64,000 bases of DNA from Nocardioides carbamazepini (GTDB taxonomy: Bacteria > Actinomycetota > Actinomycetes > Propionibacteriales > Nocardioidaceae), in the NCBI RefSeq assembly GCF_024614185.1, contig NZ_JAHTLF010000018.1, forward strand, positions 779,821 through 843,820. The letters run 5' to 3'. Position 1 is the stretch's first letter. Each line of letters starts with the position of its first letter. Positions 49,559 to 57,774 of the stretch are shown one piece after another. The notes beneath the pieces were generated by a model. That model saw nothing but the letters and a program-made list of their open reading frames with translations. It was not told the origin of the DNA and ran no database searches. The position numbers and the translations under genes are program-made.

Positions 49559-50233
49559 ATGCCGGCAGAGCCCGCTACCGCCACACCGCCCGACACGGTC
49601 CTGAGGATCGCTCGTCGGGGCGGGCTCTGTCGGTTCTCCACCATCAATCCCGTAGACGCGGCACTACCGAGGGCCGGCAACCGGTTCGACGTGGTCGGCG
49701 GCGGCGTGCTCTACGCCGGCACGTCGCCGGATGCCTGCTACGCCGAGACGCTCTCCCGGTTCCGCCCGACGCCCGTCATCCGTGAGTTGCTGAAAGAGAA
49801 CGACCCGGGCTTCATGGTCGTGGGCGGGGTCCCTCAAGATTGGCGGCTGCAGCGGGTCATGGGGGAACTGGCGCTGGTCGACCCCCTCCCCTTCCTCGAC
49901 GTTGAACACCCCACCACACACGCCCACCTCAGCGATGTTCTCGCGCCAGAGTTGGTCGCCCTCGGCTACAAGGCTGGCATCGACATCAGCGACGTCTGCA
50001 ACCAGGACCGACGCCTGAGCCGTGCCATCGCCGACTACGCCTTCACTGCCACGGAGCCCGACGGCACGTCCACGTACTCGGGAATCCGGTACATGAGCCG
50101 GATTTCGTCACAATGGGAGTGCTGGGCCATCTTCGAAGGCACCCAGGTCGAGATCAAAGACGAGCGCGGCCTCCAGCTCAACGATGCGGCGCTGGAGTCG
50201 GTCGCGAACATGTGGGACCTTCGCATCTTCTGA
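49559..50233 (+). CDS. RES-domain toxin (NAD+-consuming)
   Basis: 224 residues from ATG 49559 with AGGAGG seven bases upstream. RES-type features are visible: RIARRG...RFSTINP, the Arg in GNRFD (42), GVLYAGTSPDACYAETL with Glu63, and a Ser in TYSGIRYMSR. RES toxins degrade NAD+ and are neutralised by Xre antitoxins, here encoded just before it. In a prophage the pair may stabilise the element or abort superinfection. Confidence 0.88.
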   Translation: MPAEPATATPPDTVLRIARRGGLCRFSTINPVDAALPRAGNRFDVVGGGVLYAGTSPDACYAETLSRFRPTPVIRELLKENDPGFMVVGGVPQDWRLQRVMGELALVDPLPFLDVEHPTTHAHLSDVLAPELVALGYKAGIDISDVCNQDRRLSRAIADYAFTATEPDGTSTYSGIRYMSRISSQWECWAIFEGTQVEIKDERGLQLNDAALESVANMWDLRIF

Positions 50234-50264
50234 TGGGTCGCACAGCGGCTGCGCGCCGAGTGCG

Positions 50265-51680
50265 CTAGGCAGCACCTGCCGCGGGGATCGCCAGCGGGCC
50301 GAGGTCGACGCCACGCTTCTCGGCCTCGACCGTCAGCGCTGCGGCGAGCTGCCGCAGCACCTCGTCTGGGAGCGACTCGACCCGGGAGAGCCAGATGCCA
50401 CTCCCCTGCTGTCTCGCGAACGCCAGCGAGGCGGCCTCGGCCGCGAGCAGCTGGGCGTCGGGCAGCAGGTGGGAGTAGGTGTCGACGGTCGTCTGGATGG
50501 ACTCGTGGCCGAGGCGCGCCTGGACGACGTGGATCGGCGTGCCGTTGGCGAGCAGCCAGGAGGCGTGAGTGTGGCGGACGTCGTGGATCCGTGGCGTCTG
50601 GACGAGGGTGCCGGCGCACCCGCACGGGGGCGGCACGACGTCGTGGACCTTGCAGCGATGCGGCTCGCCGGTTCCGCAGCGGCAGGCCGGGTCGGTGTGC
50701 TTTGAGCAGTGCTGGGCCCGCCAGATCGCCGGGCGCCAGTTCTTCGACCAGAACGTTCGGTGCGCGATCATCCCGCCCCGCGGCGCCGTGAACACGAGGT
50801 CGCTGGCGGCCTTGCCGTCGAGGAGGGGGCGGAGATCTTCGACGACCTCGGCCGGGAGCGCGATGGTCCGCTTGCCCTTCTTGGTCTTCGGTGGGCCGAT
50901 CACACGGTTGCCGTCGCTGGACCATTTCAGGGCCCGGCGGATCTTCACTGTGCGGGCGCCGAGGTCGAGGTCTCGGCGACGCAGGACGACGGCCTCGCCC
51001 CACCGGCAGCCGGTGCCGGCGAGGAACCGGAGGAACGGCTGGTAGTGGACCGCGATGCTGTCGTAGAGGACGTCCCACTCCTCGTGGGTCAAGCAGACCA
51101 TCTCGCCGTCGTCCTCGTCGTCCTCAGCGTCGACGGCCACACGGCGACCCTCGGGCAGCCGGACGCCCTTGGCCGGGTTGCGGGTGAGGTGGCCGAGCTC
51201 GATGCAGCGGTCGACGACGCCGGCGAGCAGACCACGCTGGTTCTCGAGGCTCTTCGTGGAGTACTGCTCGCCGGTGGCGCCCTTGCCAGCGGCGAGGTCG
51301 TTCACGGCCTGGCGTACGACGTCAGCGGAGAGCTGGTCGGCGCGGGTCTGGCCGATCAGGTGGCCGAAGGACCGCTTCCAGAGTCGCTCGTAGCCGAGCC
51401 TGGTGCCGTCCTCGATGCCGGTGAGGAGGCGGATGTGGTCGGCGGCGATCTCGTCGAGGGTGGGTACGACGACGACCTCCTCGCCGTCGTACAGCTTGTC
51501 GAGCGCGGCCTGCGGGCCGATGGCGGAGACCCAGTTCGAGAATCGCTCGGCCTCACGCTCGGTGGGGAAGCTCTCGGAGGTCTGCTTCGGCTTGCCGGTC
51601 TTCAGGTTGGTACCGAGGTAGAACCGGACCTGCCAGGAGGTCTTCCCGCCCTTGAGTGTGCGCTTCCTGGGTGTCGGCAT
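50265..51680 (-). CDS. int: Tyrosine recombinase (integrase)
   Basis: 471 residues in phage-integrase order: N-terminal arm-binding domain, core-binding SAM-like domain (about 75-170) and catalytic domain. The catalytic residues are Arg226 (GTGCRWGE), Lys near 268-270, His366 and Arg369 (HDVRHTH), His392 (LGHESIQTT) and Tyr402 (VDTYSHL). Between the Lys strand and His366 there is an insertion (324-355) with six Cys and four His residues. The gene reads away from tRNA-Leu, and its upstream gap holds direct and inverted repeats that may be arm sites. Confidence 0.93.
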   Translation of the reverse strand: MPTPRKRTLKGGKTSWQVRFYLGTNLKTGKPKQTSESFPTEREAERFSNWVSAIGPQAALDKLYDGEEVVVVPTLDEIAADHIRLLTGIEDGTRLGYERLWKRSFGHLIGQTRADQLSADVVRQAVNDLAAGKGATGEQYSTKSLENQRGLLAGVVDRCIELGHLTRNPAKGVRLPEGRRVAVDAEDDEDDGEMVCLTHEEWDVLYDSIAVHYQPFLRFLAGTGCRWGEAVVLRRRDLDLGARTVKIRRALKWSSDGNRVIGPPKTKKGKRTIALPAEVVEDLRPLLDGKAASDLVFTAPRGGMIAHRTFWSKNWRPAIWRAQHCSKHTDPACRCGTGEPHRCKVHDVVPPPCGCAGTLVQTPRIHDVRHTHASWLLANGTPIHVVQARLGHESIQTTVDTYSHLLPDAQLLAAEAASLAFARQQGSGIWLSRVESLPDEVLRQLAAALTVEAEKRGVDLGPLAIPAAGAA

Positions 51681-51735
51681 CGTGCTGTCCCTTCCTGCTC
51701 ACGGGATGGTGTCGCAGGGGTCCGACGGATCCAGA

Positions 51736-51755
51736 TGTGGACACGTGTGGACACG
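51736..51755. repeat. Tandem 10-bp repeat between integrase and tRNA
   Basis: TGTGGACACG occurs twice back to back (51736-51745, 51746-51755). A site of this type next to int and the core site is a candidate integrase arm-type binding sequence. Confidence 0.55.
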
Positions 51756-51807
51756 GGCCGAAATGGCTTCGGCCCCTGATCTGCGTTTCCGCTGATCAGG
51801 GGCCGAA
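51755..51807. promoter_or_regulatory. Mutually exclusive hairpins beside tRNA-Leu
   Basis: TTCGGCCCCTGATC (51768-51781) pairs perfectly over 14 bp with 51794-51807. Its first eight bases can instead pair with GGGCCGAA at 51755-51762. Read on the minus strand this lies just after the tRNA 3' end, so it may be a tRNA terminator, a recombination site structure or both. Confidence 0.5.
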
Positions 51808-51817
51808 TCCTTCACTG

Positions 51818-51901
51818 TGCGCGAGGGGGGAGTTGAACCCCCACGTCCTTTCGGACACACGGACCTGAACCGTGCGCGTCTGCCTATTCCGCCACTCGCG
51901 C
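51818..51901 (-). tRNA. tRNA-Leu (anticodon CAG)
   Basis: An 84-base class II tRNA on the minus strand: acceptor GCGCGAG pairs with CTCGCGC, and the anticodon stem CACGG/CCGTG encloses a loop with CAG (plus-strand CTG at 51865-51867). A variable stem (GTCCGAAAGGAC) and T-arm GGGGGTTCAACTCCCCC follow. The discriminator is A and CCA is not encoded. Its 3' end is the probable att core, so the gene stays intact on the host side of the prophage. Confidence 0.96.
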
Positions 51902-51914
51902 GTGAAGCCCGCCA

Positions 51915-51944
51915 AGGTTATCCCAGCCCTCGGCGCTCGCCCAA
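51915..51944 (-). promoter_or_regulatory. Candidate tRNA-Leu promoter
   Basis: On the minus strand TTGGGC (51944-51939), an 18-base spacer and TAACCT (51920-51915) precede the tRNA by 13 bases. It lies on the host side of the junction, so integration would not disturb it. Confidence 0.45.
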
Positions 51945-52028
51945 AACGGGGGGTGCGGCGGTGAGCCGCCTCGCCGGGAGGCAGGCGAGCGGGGAGCGAA
52001 GGTCCCGGGTGGGGCAGGGCGCCACCGA

Positions 52029-52034
52029 TACGAT
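52029..52034 (+). promoter_or_regulatory. Candidate -10 of the fha-pst-rod-pbp-pkn operon
   Basis: TACGAT fits the actinobacterial -10 and is 59 bases before the fhaA start. No clear -35 is present. The intergenic space 51902-52092 holds no gene. Confidence 0.35.
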
Positions 52035-52092
52035 CGTGGGGATCGTCGGGCAGGGGTCCGGCCAGTGAGGCATGCGGAAGGAGGGCAGCGAC

Positions 52093-52833
52093 GTGGGAGG
52101 ACTGCAGCGGTTCGAGCAGCGCCTCGAGCAGGCGATCTCCGGCGTGTTCGCGCGCACCTTCCGCAGTGCCGTCCAGCCGGTGGAGGTCGCGGCCGCGCTG
52201 CAGCGCGAGCTCGACAACCAGGCGCAGGTGCTGTCCCGGCAGCGGCGGCTGGTGCCCAACAGCTTCGTGGTCGAGCTGTCCGACGGCGACCTGGAGCGGC
52301 TGGCGCCGTACGACACGGCGCTGGCGACCGAGCTGACCACCCAGCTGACCGAGCACGCGGAGCTGCAGTCGTACGTCTTCCCCGGCCCGATCCGGATCGT
52401 GTTCGAGTCGGCGGACGACCTGGGGACCGGTCGGTTCCGGGTCCGCAGCCACGCCGAGGCGGAGGTGACCGGGCAGAGCCGGCGCGGCAGCAGCCAGCGC
52501 ACGCGGGCGGTGCTCGAGGTCAACGGCACCGAGCACCCGCTGCAGGCGCCCGGGCTGGTCGTGGGCCGCGGCAGCGAGGCCGACCTGCGGATCAACGACC
52601 CCGGAGTGAGCCGGCGGCACGCCGAGTTCCTCATCACCACCCAGCCCGGTACGACGGGAGCGGGTCCCGTCCACGTCGAGGTGCACGACATGGGATCGAC
52701 CAACGGCATCCGTGTCGACGGGCAGAAGGTCGCGCGGGCGGCTCTGCGCGACGGCTCCCGGGTGCAGATCGGCCACACGTCCCTCGTCCTCCGACTGCTC
52801 CAGGAGACAAGTCAGGTGGTGGGGGATGTCTGA
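52093..52833 (+). CDS. fhaA: FHA-domain protein FhaA
   Basis: A GTG at 52093 with AAGGAGG eight bases upstream gives 246 residues starting MGGLQRFEQRLEQAISG, typical for FhaA; an ATG seven codons earlier overlaps that ribosome-binding site. Residues 1-110 are the DUF3662 domain. An FHA domain follows at about 160-235 (LVVGRGSEADLRINDPGVSRRHAEF ... DMGSTNGIRVDG). FhaA binds phosphothreonines on kinase substrates and links PknB signalling to MurJ and peptidoglycan synthesis. It overlaps fhaB by eight bases. Confidence 0.93.
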   Translation: MGGLQRFEQRLEQAISGVFARTFRSAVQPVEVAAALQRELDNQAQVLSRQRRLVPNSFVVELSDGDLERLAPYDTALATELTTQLTEHAELQSYVFPGPIRIVFESADDLGTGRFRVRSHAEAEVTGQSRRGSSQRTRAVLEVNGTEHPLQAPGLVVGRGSEADLRINDPGVSRRHAEFLITTQPGTTGAGPVHVEVHDMGSTNGIRVDGQKVARAALRDGSRVQIGHTSLVLRLLQETSQVVGDV

Positions 52834-53290
52834 GCTGACCCTGTTCCTCGTCCGGATCGCCTATCTCGCGATCCTGTGGATCTTCGTGCTCTCCGCGATC
52901 TCGGTGATCCGCTCCGACATGTTCGGCGCCCGCGTACCGGCACCGGCCGCCCCCGGCAAGCAGCCGCGCGCACCGAAGCCGTCGAGTCCCCGTCGCGGCC
53001 AGCCCACCCGGGTCGAGGTGGTCCAGGGCGTCAACACCGGCATCGTGGCCGACCTCTCGCAGGCGCCGGTCCTCATCGGCCGGGGCAACGACGCCGCCAT
53101 CCGTCTCGACGACGACTACGTCTCCACGAGGCACGCGCGGATCGTCGAGTCCGGCGGGCAGTGGTACGTCGAGGACCTCGGCTCCACCAACGGCACCTAC
53201 CTCGGCAGCCAGCGGCTCACCCAGCCGGTGCCGGTCGGCCTCGGCTCGCAGATCCGCGTCGGGAAGACGATCGTGGAGCTGAGGAAGTAG
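52826..53290 (+). CDS. fhaB: FHA-domain protein FhaB
   Basis: 154 residues with one N-terminal membrane helix (LFLVRIAYLAILWIFVLSAISVI), a linker and an FHA domain (VLIGRGNDAAIRLDDDYVSTRHARIV ... DLGSTNGTYLG). FhaB (FipA) recruits phosphorylated divisome proteins in mycobacteria. It is directly followed by pstP. Confidence 0.93.
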   Translation: MSELTLFLVRIAYLAILWIFVLSAISVIRSDMFGARVPAPAAPGKQPRAPKPSSPRRGQPTRVEVVQGVNTGIVADLSQAPVLIGRGNDAAIRLDDDYVSTRHARIVESGGQWYVEDLGSTNGTYLGSQRLTQPVPVGLGSQIRVGKTIVELRK

Positions 53291-54805
53291 ATGACCGACG
53301 CCCCCAGCACGCCACCGCCGCCGCCCGACCCGATCGACCCACAGATCGATCCGCCGATCGACCCGCAGGCCGAGCCCCCGCCCGACCCCCAGCCCGACAC
53401 GGTCGACGTGCGCCTGCGGGCACCACAGCTGCGGCTCGACGGGTACGCCGTCTCCGACGTGGGCCGGGTGCGCAAGGACAACCAGGACTCCGGCTACTCC
53501 GGCCCCTGGCTGCTCGCCGTGTGCGACGGCGTGGGCGGCGCGGCGCGCGGCGACATCGCCTCCGGTACGGCGATCAGCGAGCTCCGCCGGCTCGACGAGC
53601 CGCCGGGCCCGACGGACGTGATCGACCGGGTCAACGACGGCCTCCACCAGGCGCACGTGTCGATCGGGACCCAGGTCGACCACGACCCCGCTCTCAACGG
53701 CACCAGTACGACGGCCACGGTCGCGCTGTTCGACGGGCAGCGGCTGGCGGTGGGCCATGTCGGCGACTCGCGGGCCTACCTCCTGCGCGACGGCGAGCTG
53801 TCGCAGCTGACCAACGACCACACCTTCGTGCAGAGCCTGATCGACGAGGGCCGGATCACCGCGGCCGAGGCGCGGGTCCACCCGCACCGCAACCTGATCC
53901 TCAAGGCGCTCGACGGCCTGCACGACGTCGAGCCGGACCTGTTCGCCCTGGAGCTGGCCCCCGGCGACCGGCTGTTCCTGTGCAGCGACGGCGCGTGCGG
54001 CGTACTCGAGGACGACCGGATCACCACGCTGCTGGTCGACGGCACGCCGGAGTTCACCTCGATCGAGCTGGTCCGGGCGAGCCTCGACGCCGGCAGCTCC
54101 GACAACGTGACCTGCGTGGTCGCCGATGTCGTCGACGTCGGCGAGCCGGCCGGGCGCACGCCGGCCGACCCGATGGTCGTGGGCGCGGCGGCCGACCTGA
54201 GCCGGCGCCGGACCCGCCACCTGTTCCGCGCGCACCGCTCGGGCGACACGGGCGAGCTCGAGCCGGTCACCGCCGAGATCCCGGCGGGCGTCGGCCACGC
54301 CATCCCCGAGGACCCGATCCTCGATCCCGAGGCGCTGCGCTACGCCCCCCAGCCACCGCCGCGCTTCGCCTGGGCCCGCCGCCTGCTGGCGGCCGCGATC
54401 GTGCTCGGCATCGCCTGGATCGCGGTCGGCACGGGGTACTGGTGGAGCCAGCAGAAGTACTACGTCGGCGAGCAGGACGGCTTCGTGGTCATCTACCGCG
54501 GCGTCGACGTACCCGGTCTCTCCCACGTCTACGAGGTCTCCGACCTCGCGGTCGCGGACCTCCAGGAGTCCACCCAGGAGGAGGTGCGCGACGGCGCGAT
54601 GATCTACAGCACCGTCGAGCGGGCCCGCGACGCGATCACCCGGATCGGCGCCAACGGCCGCCAGTCCGAGGACGACACGACGCCCACCACGCCGACGGAC
54701 CCGACCACCGCACCCACCACCGAGCCCACCACCGACGACTCCGCCTCGCCGTTCGCCCCGTCGACGGCCCCCACCCCGACCGTGACCGCCCCGAGCGGCA
54801 CCTGA
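53291..54805 (+). CDS. pstP: Ser/Thr phosphatase PstP (PP2C)
   Basis: 504 residues. A Pro-rich N-terminus (MTDAPSTPPPPPDP) is longer than usual. The PP2C domain (about 48-285) has RVRKDNQDSG, CDGVGGAARGD, GHVGDSRAYLLRDGEL and SSDNVTCVV metal-binding motifs. A transmembrane helix follows near 365-385 (LLAAAIVLGIAWIAVGTGYWW) and an extracellular domain with a Thr/Pro tail. It reverses PknA and PknB phosphorylation. No stop-start gap separates it from fhaB. Confidence 0.95.
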   Translation: MTDAPSTPPPPPDPIDPQIDPPIDPQAEPPPDPQPDTVDVRLRAPQLRLDGYAVSDVGRVRKDNQDSGYSGPWLLAVCDGVGGAARGDIASGTAISELRRLDEPPGPTDVIDRVNDGLHQAHVSIGTQVDHDPALNGTSTTATVALFDGQRLAVGHVGDSRAYLLRDGELSQLTNDHTFVQSLIDEGRITAAEARVHPHRNLILKALDGLHDVEPDLFALELAPGDRLFLCSDGACGVLEDDRITTLLVDGTPEFTSIELVRASLDAGSSDNVTCVVADVVDVGEPAGRTPADPMVVGAAADLSRRRTRHLFRAHRSGDTGELEPVTAEIPAGVGHAIPEDPILDPEALRYAPQPPPRFAWARRLLAAAIVLGIAWIAVGTGYWWSQQKYYVGEQDGFVVIYRGVDVPGLSHVYEVSDLAVADLQESTQEEVRDGAMIYSTVERARDAITRIGANGRQSEDDTTPTTPTDPTTAPTTEPTTDDSASPFAPSTAPTPTVTAPSGT

Positions 54806-54822
54806 GGGGCGGACGACCAGCC

Positions 54823-56217
54823 ATGGCCACCAACTCCGCGCTGATGGGATTCGTGCACCGCCGCCGGCGGGGCGCGGAGCTCTTCCTGCTCGTCCTCGCC
54901 CTGATCGTCGGCATCGGCGCCTACGCCGCCGTCGGCCTGGGCGTCGACGGCGAGGTGCCCACGAACCTGATCGGGTACGGCGGCTGGCTGACCCTCCTCG
55001 TCGTCGCGGCCCACGTCGCGGTCCGCATCGTCGCGCCGTACGCCGACCCGGTGCTGCTGCCGGTCGTGGCTGCTCTCAACGGCCTGGGCCTGGCGATCAT
55101 CCACCGGATCGACCTGGCCAAGGACACCGGCCTGGCCAGCCAGCAGCTGACCTGGATGACGCTGGGCGTCGTGCTCTTCGTCGGGACGCTGATCGTGCTG
55201 CCCGACCACCGGCTGCTCGCCCGGTTCACCTACACCTCGGGACTGACGGCGATCGCGCTGCTGATCCTGCCGATGATCCCGGGCCTCGGGACGCAGATCA
55301 ACGGCGCCCGGATCTGGATCTCGCTCGGCCCGTTCAGCTTCCAGCCCGGCGAGATCGCGAAGATGCTGCTCGTCATCACCTTCGCCGGCTATCTCGTCGT
55401 GCACCGTGACGCGCTGGCCCTGGCCGGCCGGCGGGTGGTGTTCGTCGACCTGCCGCGCGGCCGCGACCTCGGGCCGATCCTGATGATGTGGGTCGTCAGC
55501 CTCGGCATCCTGGTGCTGCAGCGTGACCTCGGCTCAAGCCTGCTGTTCTTCGGCCTCTTCCTGGTCATGCTCTACGTCGCGACCGAGCGCCCGGGCTGGC
55601 TGGTCGTCGGCGCCCTGCTGTTCTTCGGCGGCGCGGCGGTCGCGTTCCGGATCTTCAGTCACGTGCAGAGTCGCGTGGACATCTGGCTCGACCCGTTCGC
55701 CGACGCCGACAGCAGCGGCTACCAGCTGGTCCAGGCGCTCTACGGCTTCGCCTGGGGCGGCCTGGTCGGCCGCGGTCTGGGCGAGGGCATGCCCCAGCGG
55801 GTGCCGTACGTCGAGTCCGACTTCATCCTCGCCGCGATCGGCGAGGAGCTCGGCCTGACCGCCGTGATGGCGGTGCTGCTGCTCTACGGCCTGGTCGTCG
55901 AGCGGGCGCTGCGCGCGGCGCTGATCTCCCGCGACGGCTTCGGCAAGCTGGTCGCGACCGGCCTCGCCGCGGTCTTCGCGCTCCAGGTCTTCGTCGTCAT
56001 CGGCGGGGTCACCCGGCTGATCCCGCTCACCGGCCTCACCACACCGTTCCTCTCCTACGGTGGCTCCTCCCTCGTCGCGAACTGGGTGATCATCGCCATC
56101 TTGCTGCGCATCTCCGACCAGGCCCGGCGACCGTTGCCCGACCTCGCGGCCGACGACGCCGCGGATCCCGACGACCAGGCCACCCAGGTCGTCAAGGTCA
56201 TGCCGGAGTGGCGGTGA
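54823..56217 (+). CDS. rodA: Peptidoglycan glycosyltransferase RodA (SEDS)
   Basis: 464 residues with about 10-12 transmembrane helices. SEDS signatures are present: FSFQPGEIAKMLL, WLDPFADADSSGYQLVQALYGFAWGGLVGRGLGEG and DFILAAIGEELG. It polymerises glycan strands together with the PbpA transpeptidase encoded next. The start is ATG at 54823, 17 bases after the pstP stop. Confidence 0.95.
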   Translation: MATNSALMGFVHRRRRGAELFLLVLALIVGIGAYAAVGLGVDGEVPTNLIGYGGWLTLLVVAAHVAVRIVAPYADPVLLPVVAALNGLGLAIIHRIDLAKDTGLASQQLTWMTLGVVLFVGTLIVLPDHRLLARFTYTSGLTAIALLILPMIPGLGTQINGARIWISLGPFSFQPGEIAKMLLVITFAGYLVVHRDALALAGRRVVFVDLPRGRDLGPILMMWVVSLGILVLQRDLGSSLLFFGLFLVMLYVATERPGWLVVGALLFFGGAAVAFRIFSHVQSRVDIWLDPFADADSSGYQLVQALYGFAWGGLVGRGLGEGMPQRVPYVESDFILAAIGEELGLTAVMAVLLLYGLVVERALRAALISRDGFGKLVATGLAAVFALQVFVVIGGVTRLIPLTGLTTPFLSYGGSSLVANWVIIAILLRISDQARRPLPDLAADDAADPDDQATQVVKVMPEWR

Positions 56218-56225
56218 GCTGAGCG

Positions 56226-57767
56226 ATGAACAAGCCGATCCGCGCCGTCTCGATCTTCTGCATGTTCCTGTTCCTCGCCCTGATGGCGAACGTGACCTAC
56301 GTGCAGTTCTGGAAGTCCGACGACTACAACACCGACCCGCGCAACGCCCGCGTCGCGGAGGCGTCCTACAGCCGCGAGCGCGGCCAGATCCTGGTCGGCG
56401 ACAAGCCGGTCGCGGAGAGCAAGAAGTCCGACGACCGCTACAAGTACCTCCGCGTCTACCCGGAGTCCGGCGCCCGGATGTTCGCGCCGATCACCGGCTA
56501 CCTCCAGCTCGGCAGCCAGACCGGCATCGAGCGCAGCCAGAACGCCGTGCTCACCGGTGAGGACCCGCAGCTGTTCGTCACCCGGCTCGTCGACCTGCTC
56601 AAGGGCGACACCGCCCAGGGCGGCAATGTCGTGCTCACCGTGGACCCCGACGCGCAGAAGGCCGCGTTCGAGGGCCTGCGCGACACCCTCGGCCCCCAGG
56701 GCGAGGGCTCGGTCGTGGCCATCCAGCCGAAGACCGGCCGGATCCTCGCGATGGCGTCCTATCCGTCGTACGACCCCAACGAGCTGGCCACCCACGACTC
56801 CGCGGCGGCGTCCGAGGCCTACCAGGCACTCGACGCCGACGAGCGGGAGCCGCTGCTCAACCGGGCGCTGCGGACCCGGCTGTTCCCCGGCTCGACCTTC
56901 AAGCTGGTGACGGCGGCAGCGGCCATCGAGTCCGGGAAGTACCACTCGGGCGACGACGTCCCCGCCGGCGCGAGCTACCAGCCGCCCGGCACGTCCCACC
57001 AGATCGGCAACGACGGGCGCGGCCAGTGCAGCCCCGCGAAGGTCACCTTCGCGACGGCGATGGAGTGGTCGTGCAACACGACCTTCGCGCGCCTCGCGGT
57101 CGACGTCGGCCCGGAGAAGATGCGCGAGCAGGCCGAGGCGTTCGGCTTCAACAGCACCTCCCTGCTCGACCTGCAGGGCCAGGTCCAGTCGGTCTACCCG
57201 ACCGGCGTCGACGTCCCCGAGGACCAAGACGACGGAGGCGGCGGCACCCGCGAGCTCAGCCTCGCCGAGACGGCGCAGACCGGCATCGGCCAGAACACCG
57301 TCCAGTCGACGCCGCTGCAGATGGCGATGGTCACCGCCGCGATCGCCAACCAGGGCAAGCTGATGCGGCCCTATCTCGTCGACAAGGTGCAGACGGCCGG
57401 GTTCAACGTGCTGCGCACGACCGAGCCGGAGGTTCTCAACGAGAGCGCCGTGTCGGCCGAGACCGCCGGCGAGCTCACCGAGCTGCTCGTCTCCACCGTC
57501 ACCGACGGCACCGCCTCGCCCGCCGCGATCCCCGGCGTGAGCGTGGCCGGCAAGACCGGCACCGCGCAGCGCGGCGACACCGTGTGCAACGCGGGCGGCA
57601 AGCCGCCGTACGCCTGGTTCGTCTCGTTCGCGCCCGCCCAGGACGCCGAGGTGGCGGTGGCAGTCATGATCGAAGAGGCGCCCGACCGGGCGTGCAGCGA
57701 GATCGCGGGCGGCCAGCTCGGTGGTCCGATCGCGAAGGCAGTGATGGAAGCGGTGCTGAAGAAGTGA
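56226..57767 (+). CDS. pbpA: Penicillin-binding protein PbpA
   Basis: 513 residues with an N-terminal anchor (about 6-28) and a class B transpeptidase domain. The active site has Ser223 in GSTFK (SxxK), Ser282 in WSCNTT (SxN) and Lys443 in AGKTGTAQ (KTG). It cross-links peptidoglycan with RodA. It follows rodA by eight bases. Confidence 0.95.
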   Translation: MNKPIRAVSIFCMFLFLALMANVTYVQFWKSDDYNTDPRNARVAEASYSRERGQILVGDKPVAESKKSDDRYKYLRVYPESGARMFAPITGYLQLGSQTGIERSQNAVLTGEDPQLFVTRLVDLLKGDTAQGGNVVLTVDPDAQKAAFEGLRDTLGPQGEGSVVAIQPKTGRILAMASYPSYDPNELATHDSAAASEAYQALDADEREPLLNRALRTRLFPGSTFKLVTAAAAIESGKYHSGDDVPAGASYQPPGTSHQIGNDGRGQCSPAKVTFATAMEWSCNTTFARLAVDVGPEKMREQAEAFGFNSTSLLDLQGQVQSVYPTGVDVPEDQDDGGGGTRELSLAETAQTGIGQNTVQSTPLQMAMVTAAIANQGKLMRPYLVDKVQTAGFNVLRTTEPEVLNESAVSAETAGELTELLVSTVTDGTASPAAIPGVSVAGKTGTAQRGDTVCNAGGKPPYAWFVSFAPAQDAEVAVAVMIEEAPDRACSEIAGGQLGGPIAKAVMEAVLKK

Positions 57768-57774
57768 TGCCGAA

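Larger units (their letters stand above)
1..51817. mobile_element. Integrated siphovirus-like prophage (left end outside window)
   Basis: The segment carries the full set expected of a temperate tailed phage: terminase, portal, capsid, tail, lysis, replication, repressor and integrase genes. The right end is set by the tyrosine integrase lying directly beside the 3' end of a tRNA-Leu gene, the usual tRNA attachment geometry. The left end is not visible because a phage-type gene runs off base 1. The late genes, including lysis, are at the left and the lysogeny module is at the right. I did not find a second copy of the tRNA 3' end inside the window, as expected if attL lies further left. Confidence 0.93.

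Noticed and set aside
52634..54526. 630-codon minus-strand open frame opposite fhaA-pstP
   Set aside because: It is antisense to well-conserved genes and consists of GC-driven Arg/Gly/Ala-rich sequence without domains.
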